Positions 1 through 5,803 of a DNA stretch of 7,014 nucleotides are shown in pieces. Positions within the stretch are counted from its first letter, which is position 1, and every line of letters begins with the position of its first letter. The notes under the pieces were generated by a model. That model was not told where the DNA came from. It ran no database searches and saw only the letters and a list, made by a program, of their open reading frames with translations. Source of the stretch: Bacteroidota bacterium (lineage in GTDB: Bacteria; Bacteroidota; Bacteroidia; Bacteroidales; Prolixibacteraceae); NCBI GenBank assembly GCA_030706665.1, contig JAUZOB010000173.1, forward strand, positions 1 to 7,014, in the 5' to 3' direction. A program made the position numbers and the translations under genes.

Positions 1-762
1 AACAACTCGTTTAACAGGAATATTAAAAGCTTCATCAAACAAGTGATTCACCCGAAGCACTTTCATTCCAATAACATTTTGCTCATCATATTGATATTCC
101 AAAAGCGCTAAAGGTTCCTTTGCATTCTTAAAGAAATTATCTGTCCAACGATACTGTTTTCTCAAATTTAAAGAGATATCTGCCAGCGTACTTGTATATC
201 GCCACAACACAAAAATAATAACGAAGGAATATGCAAAGAAAAGTGCAATCGGATTAATCGAGTTATCTATTACAGGCCATCTCAACAAGAACCATGAAGA
301 CCAATAGTGATTGAGGGTGACATTCAAAAGAAGTGTCAGCAAACCAATCACCCAAAAGATTAACAATTGTTTCTTACTTTTTGTAAAAAGCAAGAAACAT
401 AAAAAGGCAAACATAATTGAATGAAGGACACTGTCAATACCAAGATTCAAAGGTACAACAGCAAACTCTTCAGACATAAAAAAGAAATAAACCGGGATTG
501 GGAAAAGATAAACCATTCCTACTGCAATCTTTTCTCGCCCTACAATGGTAAAATAAAACATCAGGGCAGACAACGCTGCAAATGAAGCATATCCGGGCAT
601 GCAGTTTAAATTTGCCAGAAATATCAGATTAACCAAAACCCATATAAGCCCGAAAATAAATCCAGCGACCGAAAACCATAACAACATTTTTGTTCTGCGC
701 TTATGGTCAGTATCAACCTTTTCGAGTTTAAATCCGTATTGCTTAATATATTCAATCAGCAT
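1..762 (-). CDS. Multi-pass membrane sensor protein, N-terminal part (partial)
   Basis: The frame is open from the ATG at 762 to the window edge, giving 254 residues; the C-terminus lies outside. An in-frame TAA two codons upstream makes this the first possible ATG. A short basic cytoplasmic start (KRRTK at 21-25) precedes about six hydrophobic helices near 27-50, 58-75, 78-98, 104-127, 132-152 and 170-189. From about residue 206 the sequence becomes soluble (WTDNFFKNAKEPLALLEY, then RVNHLFDEAFNIPVKRVV). Its pattern of 'N-x-x-F-x-x-x-F-x-I' followed by a short basic turn resembles the start of a PAS sensor domain. Such an arrangement is typical of membrane sensor histidine kinases or other signalling proteins, but no kinase motif is visible, so the output domain is unknown. 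It is divergent from pruA. Membrane topology is confident; the PAS call is moderate. Confidence 0.72.
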   Translation of the reverse strand, partial: MLIEYIKQYGFKLEKVDTDHKRRTKMLLWFSVAGFIFGLIWVLVNLIFLANLNCMPGYASFAALSALMFYFTIVGREKIAVGMVYLFPIPVYFFFMSEEFAVVPLNLGIDSVLHSIMFAFLCFLLFTKSKKQLLIFWVIGLLTLLLNVTLNHYWSSWFLLRWPVIDNSINPIALFFAYSFVIIFVLWRYTSTLADISLNLRKQYRWTDNFFKNAKEPLALLEYQYDEQNVIGMKVLRVNHLFDEAFNIPVKRVV

Positions 763-770
763 GTGCCCTT

Positions 771-790
771 AATTTACTACAAAGTAAATT
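771..790. promoter_or_regulatory. Perfect inverted repeat at the start of the membrane sensor gene
   Basis: AATTTACT (771-778) and AGTAAATT (783-790) are perfect 8-bp inverted arms around a 4-base spacer. The repeat ends 9 bases from the sensor gene's ATG. On the minus strand it contains TTACTTTG (787-780), which matches the Bacteroidota -7 box TAnnTTTG at five of six fixed positions. A TTTG lies further upstream, but at 25 bases it is spaced wider than usual. The repeat could be an operator over a promoter or an RNA hairpin at the ribosome binding region. The structure is seen; the role is inferred. Confidence 0.35.
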
Positions 791-822
791 AAAATAATGA
801 AATAAAAATAAACAAAAAGAAT

Positions 823-853
823 CATCTTGTTTGTTAATAACAACTTCAAGATG
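823..853. repeat. Nested inverted repeat in the sensor/pruA divergent region
   Basis: CATCTTG (823-829) pairs with CAAGATG (847-853). Inside it, TTGTT (831-835) pairs with AACAA (839-843) around a 3-base loop. The result is a two-part hairpin with a small asymmetric internal loop. The 9-mer TCAAGATGT of the right arm (846-854) recurs directly at 962-970, just before the pruA start codon. The position between divergent genes suggests a regulator site, but the sequence is AT-rich and the function is unproven. No consensus promoter for pruA could be fixed; TTTG at 910-913 followed by TACAAT at 933-938 is only a weak candidate. Confidence 0.35.
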
Positions 854-971
854 TGGTTAAATTGTAAAGATGACTTTTATTAGCATTTCTGAGATTATGA
901 ATCATTAACTTTGGTGTAACAAGAGTATATACTACAATAATTCGTCAATTCATAACTTAAATCAAGATGTT

Positions 972-2609
972 ATGTCAAAAGGTTTCTTTAATGTCCCGAT
1001 CGCTAGAAACGAACCCATCAAATCGTACATTCCTGGTAGCCAAGAACGTGTTGAATTAAAAGCAAAACTCAGCGAACTTAGATCCATTGAAGTTGACATT
1101 CCAATGATCATCGGAGGAGAAGAAGTTCGCACCGAGAAAAAAGTCCGTATTGCTCCTCCCCATGAACACAAACACACACTTGGATATTACTTTCAAGGAG
1201 ATGGAAGTCATGTTAAAATGGCTATCGATGCCGCGTTAGCAGCTAAAGAGAGATGGGCTTCATTAGCATGGCAACATCGTGCTGCAATTTTTCTAAAAGC
1301 AGCGGATTTGCTTACCGGACCATACAGAGCTAAAATTAATGCTGCGACTATGCTCGGACAGTCGAAGAATGCATTTCAGGCAGAAATCGATTCAGCATGC
1401 GAATTAGCAGATTTCCTCAGATTCGGAGTTCAGGTTATGTCTCAGATCTATGACATTCAGCCTCAATCTGCTCCTTCCATGTGGAATTACAACGAATATC
1501 GTCCACTTGAAGGATTTGTTTATGCATTAACTCCGTTTAATTTTACATCCATTGCAGGAAACCTGCCTTGTGCACCTGCATTAATGGGGAATGTATGTGT
1601 ATGGAAACCATCCAAAACGGCAGTTTACTCAGCTCACGTGATTATGGAAATCCTGATGGAAGCCGGTCTTCCCGATGGAGTCATAAACCTTATCTTTGCT
1701 TCAGGACCGGCAGCAGCGGATGTTGTTCTTAAACATCCTGATTTTGCAGGAATACACTTTACCGGCTCTACCGGAGTTTTCAACAGCGTTTGGAAAACAA
1801 TCGGAGAAAACATTAACACTTATAAAACCTACCCGCGTATTGTTGGTGAAACCGGAGGAAAAGACTTCATCTTCGCCGATCCGACTGCAAACACCAAAGC
1901 ATTGGCTGTTGCAATCGTCCGTGGGTCTTTTGAATACCAAGGGCAAAAATGTTCTGCTGCCTCCAGAGTTTACGTTCCTAAAAGCATCTGGGCTGAGACA
2001 TGGAGTTATGTAGAAGCAGATTTGAAAGATCTCAAAATGGGACCTCCCGAAGACTTCACCAATTTCGTAAATGCAGTAATTGACGAAGACTCTTTTGACA
2101 AACTCGCCGGCTTTATTGATGGAGCAAGAAAAAGCCCTGATGCAGAAGTTATCGCAGGAGGAAATTGTGATAAATCCACCGGCTACTTCATCGAACCTAC
2201 TGTTATATTGGCAAAGAAACCTGACTATATTACAATGACGGAAGAGTTATTTGGACCGGTTGTTACTATCTTTGTTTATGACGACGAGAAACTTGATGAA
2301 ACACTAGACATCCTTGATAAGACTTCTGCATATGCATTAACTGGAGCTATCTTTTCACAGTGCCGTTATAGTCTTGACAAGATGACAAAACGTCTCGCTA
2401 ATTGTGCAGGAAACTTCTATATCAACGACAAACCAACCGGTGCAGTTGTTGGCCAACAGCCATTCGGAGGATCCAGAGCTTCAGGAACCAATGACAAAGC
2501 AGGATCAATCTTCAACTTACTCCGATGGGTTTCTGTCCGTACGATTAAAGAAACCTTTAATCCTGCACAGAATTACCTTTATCCCAATTTCCTTCCGGAA
2601 AATGAATAA
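972..2609 (+). CDS. pruA: L-glutamate gamma-semialdehyde (P5C) dehydrogenase
   Basis: This is a 545-residue NAD-dependent aldehyde dehydrogenase that oxidises glutamate gamma-semialdehyde, in equilibrium with pyrroline-5-carboxylate, to glutamate. It is the second step of proline breakdown in the cytoplasm. The length and sequence resemble the stand-alone eukaryote-like ALDH4 type rather than the bifunctional PutA. Visible motifs are the oxyanion Asn190 in TPFNFTSIAGN, WKPSK (211-215) and FTGSTG (263-268) of the NAD fold, the general base Glu293 in GETGGKD, the nucleophile Cys327 in GQKCSAASR, EELFGP (424-429) and PFGGSRASG (497-505). The Glu-to-Cys spacing of 34 is the family value. The ATG at 972 gives the full-length protein; an ATG at 967 is in another frame. 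It stands alone, with a terminator hairpin 57 bases downstream. No proline dehydrogenase is visible nearby. Confidence 0.96.
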   Translation: MSKGFFNVPIARNEPIKSYIPGSQERVELKAKLSELRSIEVDIPMIIGGEEVRTEKKVRIAPPHEHKHTLGYYFQGDGSHVKMAIDAALAAKERWASLAWQHRAAIFLKAADLLTGPYRAKINAATMLGQSKNAFQAEIDSACELADFLRFGVQVMSQIYDIQPQSAPSMWNYNEYRPLEGFVYALTPFNFTSIAGNLPCAPALMGNVCVWKPSKTAVYSAHVIMEILMEAGLPDGVINLIFASGPAAADVVLKHPDFAGIHFTGSTGVFNSVWKTIGENINTYKTYPRIVGETGGKDFIFADPTANTKALAVAIVRGSFEYQGQKCSAASRVYVPKSIWAETWSYVEADLKDLKMGPPEDFTNFVNAVIDEDSFDKLAGFIDGARKSPDAEVIAGGNCDKSTGYFIEPTVILAKKPDYITMTEELFGPVVTIFVYDDEKLDETLDILDKTSAYALTGAIFSQCRYSLDKMTKRLANCAGNFYINDKPTGAVVGQQPFGGSRASGTNDKAGSIFNLLRWVSVRTIKETFNPAQNYLYPNFLPENE

Positions 2610-2665
2610 AACACAGCGATAAGAATAAATCGATTTTCTATTCATTATTCTTTTCAAGAGATAAA

Positions 2666-2719
2666 AACAAAGAGGTTGCTAAAAAGATTTTCACATCTGA
2701 TTCAAGCAACCTCTTTGTT
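2666..2719. terminator. Strong bidirectional hairpin terminator after pruA
   Basis: A perfect 15-bp stem is formed by AACAAAGAGGTTGCT (2666-2680) and its complement (2705-2719), around a 24-base loop that can form a small inner AGAT/ATCT pairing. On the plus strand it follows the pruA stop by 57 bases and has only a weak T-rich tail. On the minus strand the stem is followed by TTTTTATCT, a better U-tract. This suggests it once also ended, or mainly ended, a minus-strand gene from the decayed region at 2720-3101. Confidence 0.8.
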
Positions 2720-2981
2720 CAATTTATAACCTCAACAACGAAAGTCATCAACAAAAAACCATCATCAAGCACAATATTCCCCAAAGTATCTGTCTCATGC
2801 CACAACAGATCTGAATACCTTTCACAAGTAATTGTCAAAATAGTTATCTAACACCTTACCCTGATAAAGTGCCTCATATGAATTTGATCAAAAAAGAGAA
2901 ACGAAATCATTCCCATTCTTCATAAAAGAAAATTTACAAAGTTGAAATATCTGAATCGGGTCATTGAATTAATTGCCATTC

Positions 2982-3101
2982 TTAATTTACAGCACCAACA
3001 TCTAACGTTCCCTGCCATGATCCGATATATTTAGCATCCTCCTGTGCTTTCACAGAGAACGCGCAAAGAAATAGGATCCAAAGCAATAACATTCTTACCA
3101 T
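2982..3101 (-). pseudogene. Truncated N-terminus of a secreted alpha/beta-hydrolase-like protein
   Basis: An ATG at 3101 opens 39 codons. Residues 1-19 form a clear Sec-type signal peptide (MVRMLLLWILFLCAFSVKAQ, cleavage near the KAQ). The following mature start, YIGSWQGTLDVGAV, strongly resembles the beginning of Bacteroidota exported alpha/beta hydrolases, which usually read G-S-W-x-G-T-L-x-V followed by K-L-R. Here the frame stops at TAA right after GAV. Shifting by one base restores KLRMAIN, as expected for a one-base loss, and then stops again at 2920-2922. Intact members of the family are several hundred residues, so nearly all the catalytic domain is missing. I read it as a decayed gene, not a small functional peptide, although a short secreted peptide cannot be excluded. 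Confidence 0.6.
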
Positions 3102-3240
3102 ACGAATAGAATTAAATCAATTTGACTAAAACCATAAAGTTTATCTGAGTATAAACATGCATACAGACAACCAAATGTTATTGAAAAACACGAAATTATA
3201 CCTTCCAACATTAATTGACAATGGTTTTTCTATGATTTAT

Positions 3241-3271
3241 TTTCTTCACATTCCATTTTACCTTAAATTTG
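3241..3271 (+). promoter_or_regulatory. Bacteroidota-type promoter for the FtsB-like gene
   Basis: TAAATTTG at 3264-3271 is a perfect match to the Bacteroidota -7 box TAnnTTTG. A TTTC at 3241-3244, close to the usual TTTG -33 box, lies 19 bases upstream. Transcription would start a few bases after 3271, leaving a very short leader before the ATG at 3290. Confidence 0.6.
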
Positions 3272-3289
3272 TAAATAAAAGAAGCCAAC

Positions 3290-3613
3290 ATGATTCTAAA
3301 GGAGATTTTAACCCGATACCCCAAGCTAATCCGGAATAAATTTTTCTGGACGACAATGGTTTTCCTGGTATGGATTACCTTCTTCGACGAACACAACATG
3401 ATACGTGTCTGGCACAACCAGCATAACTTAAATCAATTAAAACAAGATATTGGCTACTACCACCAAAAGATCGAGGATGATCGAACCAAATTAAAGGAGC
3501 TTGGAACCAATAAAAGCAATTTGGAAAAGTTTGCACGAGAACAATATCTCATGAAGAAAGAAAATGAGGATGTCTATATTGTTCTAAAGAATGAAACCTC
3601 AAAAGAAAAATAG
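3290..3613 (+). CDS. FtsB/DivIC-like septum formation initiator protein
   Basis: This is a 107-residue bitopic membrane protein of the FtsB/DivIC family. Members join FtsL and FtsQ in the divisome and activate septal peptidoglycan synthesis. Residues 1-16 are short, basic and cytoplasmic, 17-33 form one transmembrane helix (KFFWTTMVFLVWITFF), and about 42-72 form a periplasmic coiled coil (HNLNQLKQDIGYYHQKIEDDRTKLKEL). The stretch LEKFAREQYLMKKENEDVYIV (78-98) is the conserved family signature after the coil. Length fits the family. The ATG at 3290 follows a consensus promoter and an in-frame upstream TAA, so the start is secure. yqgE follows 63 bases later on the same strand. FtsB and DivIC cannot be told apart from sequence alone, so no symbol is given. 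Confidence 0.9.
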   Translation: MILKEILTRYPKLIRNKFFWTTMVFLVWITFFDEHNMIRVWHNQHNLNQLKQDIGYYHQKIEDDRTKLKELGTNKSNLEKFAREQYLMKKENEDVYIVLKNETSKEK

Positions 3614-3625
3614 CTCATCTTTTCT

Positions 3626-3657
3626 ATTGTACTCTAAATCTTTTTTTTATATATTGG
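3626..3657 (+). promoter_or_regulatory. Possible promoter for yqgE
   Basis: TATATTGG (3650-3657) matches the Bacteroidota -7 box TAnnTTTG at five of six fixed positions, and ATTG (3626-3629) lies 20 bases upstream as a -33-like element. An 8-base T run (3641-3648) sits between them. A weak AT-only stem, AGAAAA (3604-3609) with TTTTCT (3620-3625), precedes the T run but is not a convincing terminator. Cotranscription with the FtsB-like gene remains possible. Confidence 0.35.
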
Positions 3658-3676
3658 GAGGGACAGATAGAAACAG

Positions 3677-4264
3677 ATGAAATCAAATTTCGACATATTC
3701 AGAATCGAGACAAATAATATCCCCCCCAAAAAAGGAAGAATATTAATTGCAGAACCATTCTTGCCGGGAACATATTTTAATCGTTCTATAGTTTTGCTTG
3801 TTGAATGTTCGCATGACGGTGCTGTTGGATTTATTTTAAACAAACCGGTAGACGTTGCTATCAACTCATTCAACAAACAATTTCCAGGATATGAGAAACA
3901 ATTATTCATTGGCGGACCTGTAAATCCCGAATATTTATATTTCATCCATACTCTTGGAGATAAAATTCCGGGAAGTCTTCATGTTATTGACAATCTATAT
4001 TGGGGAGGTAGTTTTGATGTACTCAGCGAATTAATTCAAAAGAATCAGATCAAGCAATCCGATGTTCGTTTCTTCCTTGGCTATTCCGGATGGGCTGCCG
4101 GACAGTTGGAACAGGAGCTAAAGGAAGATTCATGGATCGTTTCCAATATCCAAATCAATCAAGTCATGGATTGTTTTGCAGACTCATGGACTGACGCCGT
4201 AAAGGAAGTCGGGGGCAAGTATAAGCTATGGGAAAACTATCCTGAGAACCCAACCCTTAATTAG
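3677..4264 (+). CDS. yqgE: YqgE/AlgH family protein (UPF0301)
   Basis: This is a 195-residue cytoplasmic protein of the YqgE/AlgH (UPF0301, DUF179) family. Its molecular role is still poorly defined; AlgH was named for an effect on alginate regulation in Pseudomonas. Family hallmarks are GRILIAEPFLPGTYFNRSIVLLVE (20-43), GAVGFILNKP (48-57), FIGGPV (77-82), and GYSGWAAGQLEQEL (135-148) with the conserved GxxGWxxGQLExE pattern. Length is normal. The only ATG after an in-frame TAG at 3668 is at 3677; a GGGAGGG run lies rather far upstream. Codons 15-19 are written as C7 followed by A6 (3721-3733), an unusual double homopolymer. The gene ends two bases before the stop of the convergent aminotransferase-like gene. 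Confidence 0.93.
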   Translation: MKSNFDIFRIETNNIPPKKGRILIAEPFLPGTYFNRSIVLLVECSHDGAVGFILNKPVDVAINSFNKQFPGYEKQLFIGGPVNPEYLYFIHTLGDKIPGSLHVIDNLYWGGSFDVLSELIQKNQIKQSDVRFFLGYSGWAAGQLEQELKEDSWIVSNIQINQVMDCFADSWTDAVKEVGGKYKLWENYPENPTLN

Positions 4265-4266
4265 GA

Positions 4267-5079
4267 TTATACCAATTCGTTCAGGCAGTTGTTTATATCT
4301 TTTATTCTCTTACAATAATATCTTCTTTCGCGAAGTGCTTTGATCCATTTTATACCAACCGATGCACTTGCTATAAAAATCTCATGAGATAAGACCAACT
4401 GTTCAAAAAAGAGGTCATCAACAGACTGAACCTGGAGATCAGCCATTCTTGCCGCCTGCATTATCTTTTCCCGGATTACATCATGGTAAACCCCACACCC
4501 CAGTGAGGAAGTTATTAAGACATCATCTGTCAAGGCAAAAAGATTCGCGCTTGCGGCTTCACACATTACGCCATTACTATTCCGGATCAAACAGGTATCA
4601 ACACCTACTTTGCGTGCATGCCTGACTGCCATATCCCAAATCGAAGCAGACCCCGCATGTGAAGTTGATAAAGGATGAGCACACTTCGTCATCCGATCAT
4701 AAAGATCAACAGAAATCCCTTCCAAATCAAGAGTATAACTTCGATCAGGAAGTGGGGATACCTCTACACCCCACGAAGATTCCGTTATATATAATTTCAC
4801 AACTGCTCCCATATAGAATCTGTTCTTATTTAGAAGCCTAGCGACCAATCGATGAAACTCCATTCCATCTTTTTGAAGAGGACTTGGTAATGGAATTTCC
4901 AAAAGATCCATATTCAGTGATATCTGTCGCAAATGTTCCTCGAAGAAAAAGATTCTGTTTTCAGCGGCATGCATCTCTTCCACAAAACAATATCCCGAGC
5001 ACATACCTGTTGCAGATGTTGTCAGAGCATTATCCGTTCTCAGTAAGTCTCCGCTATATATACAATACTCAGCTTTCAT
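4267..5079 (-). CDS. Class IV aminotransferase-fold protein lacking the PLP lysine
   Basis: This 270-residue protein has the fold-type IV PLP enzyme layout, the family of branched-chain aminotransferase (IlvE) and aminodeoxychorismate lyase (PabC). It shows FFFEEHLRQISLNMDLLEI (44-62), VMCEAASANLF (171-181) with the expected Glu174 that contacts the PLP ring nitrogen, GCGVYHDVIREKI (194-206) as the phosphate-cup region, and SHEIFIASASVGIKWI (231-246). The Schiff-base lysine, normally in an LSxxKxGNY-like stretch about 33-34 residues before the Glu, is replaced: the sequence reads PLSTSHAGSAS with His141 at the Lys position. Normal transamination is therefore doubtful. I chose ATG 5079 because AAGG lies 8 bases upstream; a GTG at 5088 would overlap that site. 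It follows a GmhB remnant and a rhomboid gene and converges on yqgE. The substrate is unknown. Confidence 0.82.
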   Translation of the reverse strand: MKAEYCIYSGDLLRTDNALTTSATGMCSGYCFVEEMHAAENRIFFFEEHLRQISLNMDLLEIPLPSPLQKDGMEFHRLVARLLNKNRFYMGAVVKLYITESSWGVEVSPLPDRSYTLDLEGISVDLYDRMTKCAHPLSTSHAGSASIWDMAVRHARKVGVDTCLIRNSNGVMCEAASANLFALTDDVLITSSLGCGVYHDVIREKIMQAARMADLQVQSVDDLFFEQLVLSHEIFIASASVGIKWIKALRERRYYCKRIKDINNCLNELV

Positions 5080-5092
5080 AAAAAACACCTTA

Positions 5093-5186
5093 TCAGTTCA
5101 AGCATTCAATGCCGTCATTAAATATGAGAATGGTTGGAATTATCATTTATCACACCGTCGCGATCCAGGAAAATTGTACCGATCAT
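5093..5186 (-). pseudogene. Remnant of a GmhB-type HAD phosphatase
   Basis: One base after the rhomboid stop codon an ATG at 5186 opens 22 codons reading MIGTIFLDRDGVINDNSNHS and then HI before TAA. FLDRDGVIN is the nucleophile motif (DxDGV) at the extreme N-terminus of D-glycero-D-manno-heptose 1,7-bisphosphate phosphatase (GmhB) and related histidinol-phosphatase HAD enzymes. Intact Bacteroidota members continue with an HYY-like stretch and PEDF-x-FNxGV. In another frame at 5122-5093 the DNA reads FNDGIECLN and stops, which resembles that next segment after a small internal deletion. Only about 30 of the usual 150-190 residues remain, so no enzyme can be made. The position in the operon, just behind the rhomboid gene, suggests an intact gene once stood here. 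Confidence 0.66.
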
Positions 5187-5187
5187 C

Positions 5188-5796
5188 TTATGAAATCATA
5201 AACAACCGATCCAGGAAGGTACGAAATAGTCCGGGGTGAAGAATGATCGGAAATAAAAATCCAAATAATGCACCCAGAAAATGCGCATCATGTCCAATAT
5301 TATCAGAATTCTTTCGCGACATATAATAAGAATAGCCAAGATAAATCATTGCGAATAAGAAACCCGGAATTGGGATGATGCCAAAGAAATAGACAGGATT
5401 CCATGGATCAAAAAAGATATTACAAAATATAATCGCCGAGACTCCACCTGAAGCACCTACAGCATTATAGTAGAAATCATCCCGATGTTGGAAAAGAGAA
5501 TAAACGTTGGAAAAGAGTACTGCTCCAAAATATAAGATAAGATAAAAAACAACTCCCACTGCACCCCATTCATACTGGAAGATACGTTCTAAAACAGTAC
5601 CGAAAGAATAAAACACCAGCATATTAATAATCAGATGTTCCCAATTTGCATGTACGAACGCATGAGAGAGCAGACGATACCATTCATGTTTATGGTACAC
5701 CTTACTGGCATTAAACTGAAGTCGATTCATTACCGGCTCACTTCGAAATGCCCAATAAGAGACAAGTACCGTTATTCCGACAATATAAAGAGTCAT
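5188..5796 (-). CDS. Rhomboid family intramembrane serine protease
   Basis: This 202-residue polytopic inner-membrane protein cleaves transmembrane segments within the lipid bilayer. Core rhomboid motifs are present: EWYRLLSHAFVHANWEHLIINML (38-60) with the HxxxN pair His54/Asn58 that stabilises the oxyanion, GASG (114-117) with catalytic Ser116, and GHDAHFLGALFGF (168-180) with catalytic His172. Hydrophobic helices lie near 2-16, 54-69, 79-97, 112-129, 136-157 and 170-188, giving the basic six-helix core with no extra domain. All catalytic residues are intact. Substrates cannot be predicted. The ATG at 5796 lies 7 bases after the holA stop, which implies cotranscription and perhaps translational coupling, as no clear ribosome site is visible. 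Confidence 0.94.
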   Translation of the reverse strand: MTLYIVGITVLVSYWAFRSEPVMNRLQFNASKVYHKHEWYRLLSHAFVHANWEHLIINMLVFYSFGTVLERIFQYEWGAVGVVFYLILYFGAVLFSNVYSLFQHRDDFYYNAVGASGGVSAIIFCNIFFDPWNPVYFFGIIPIPGFLFAMIYLGYSYYMSRKNSDNIGHDAHFLGALFGFLFPIILHPGLFRTFLDRLFMIS

Positions 5797-5803
5797 AGCT
5801 TAA

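Larger units (their letters stand above)
2610..3289. other. Gene-free stretch with terminator and gene remnants
   Basis: No intact gene is supported here on either strand. The stretch contains the terminator hairpin (2666-2719), a minus-strand open but start-less segment that ends exactly at that hairpin (2719-2847), a minus-strand secreted hydrolase N-terminal fragment (2982-3101), and the promoter of the FtsB-like gene (3241-3271). Multiple stops interrupt all minus-strand frames between about 2850 and 2980, as expected for decayed coding DNA. A 60-codon plus-strand frame at 3157-3339 runs into the FtsB-like gene and shows no family resemblance. Confidence 0.6.

Noticed and set aside
1696..2013. 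105-codon plus-strand frame inside pruA
   Set aside because: It is an alternate frame of the catalytic region of a clearly real dehydrogenase gene, with no independent start signal or family resemblance.
3157..3339. 60-codon plus-strand open frame upstream of the FtsB-like gene
   Set aside because: It overlaps the promoter and first 50 bases of the FtsB-like gene in another frame, has no recognisable domain, and its composition follows the AT-rich intergenic DNA.
3604..3648. Possible terminator between the FtsB-like gene and yqgE (AT stem plus T8 run)
   Set aside because: The stem is six A/T-rich pairs, and the T run lies 15 bases beyond it, so it does not have the layout of an intrinsic terminator. 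The T run fits better as promoter spacer.
5080..5088. GTG start for the aminotransferase-like gene, adding three residues (MFF)
   Set aside because: The AAGG ribosome site lies directly against this GTG with no spacing, while it is well placed for the ATG at 5079.
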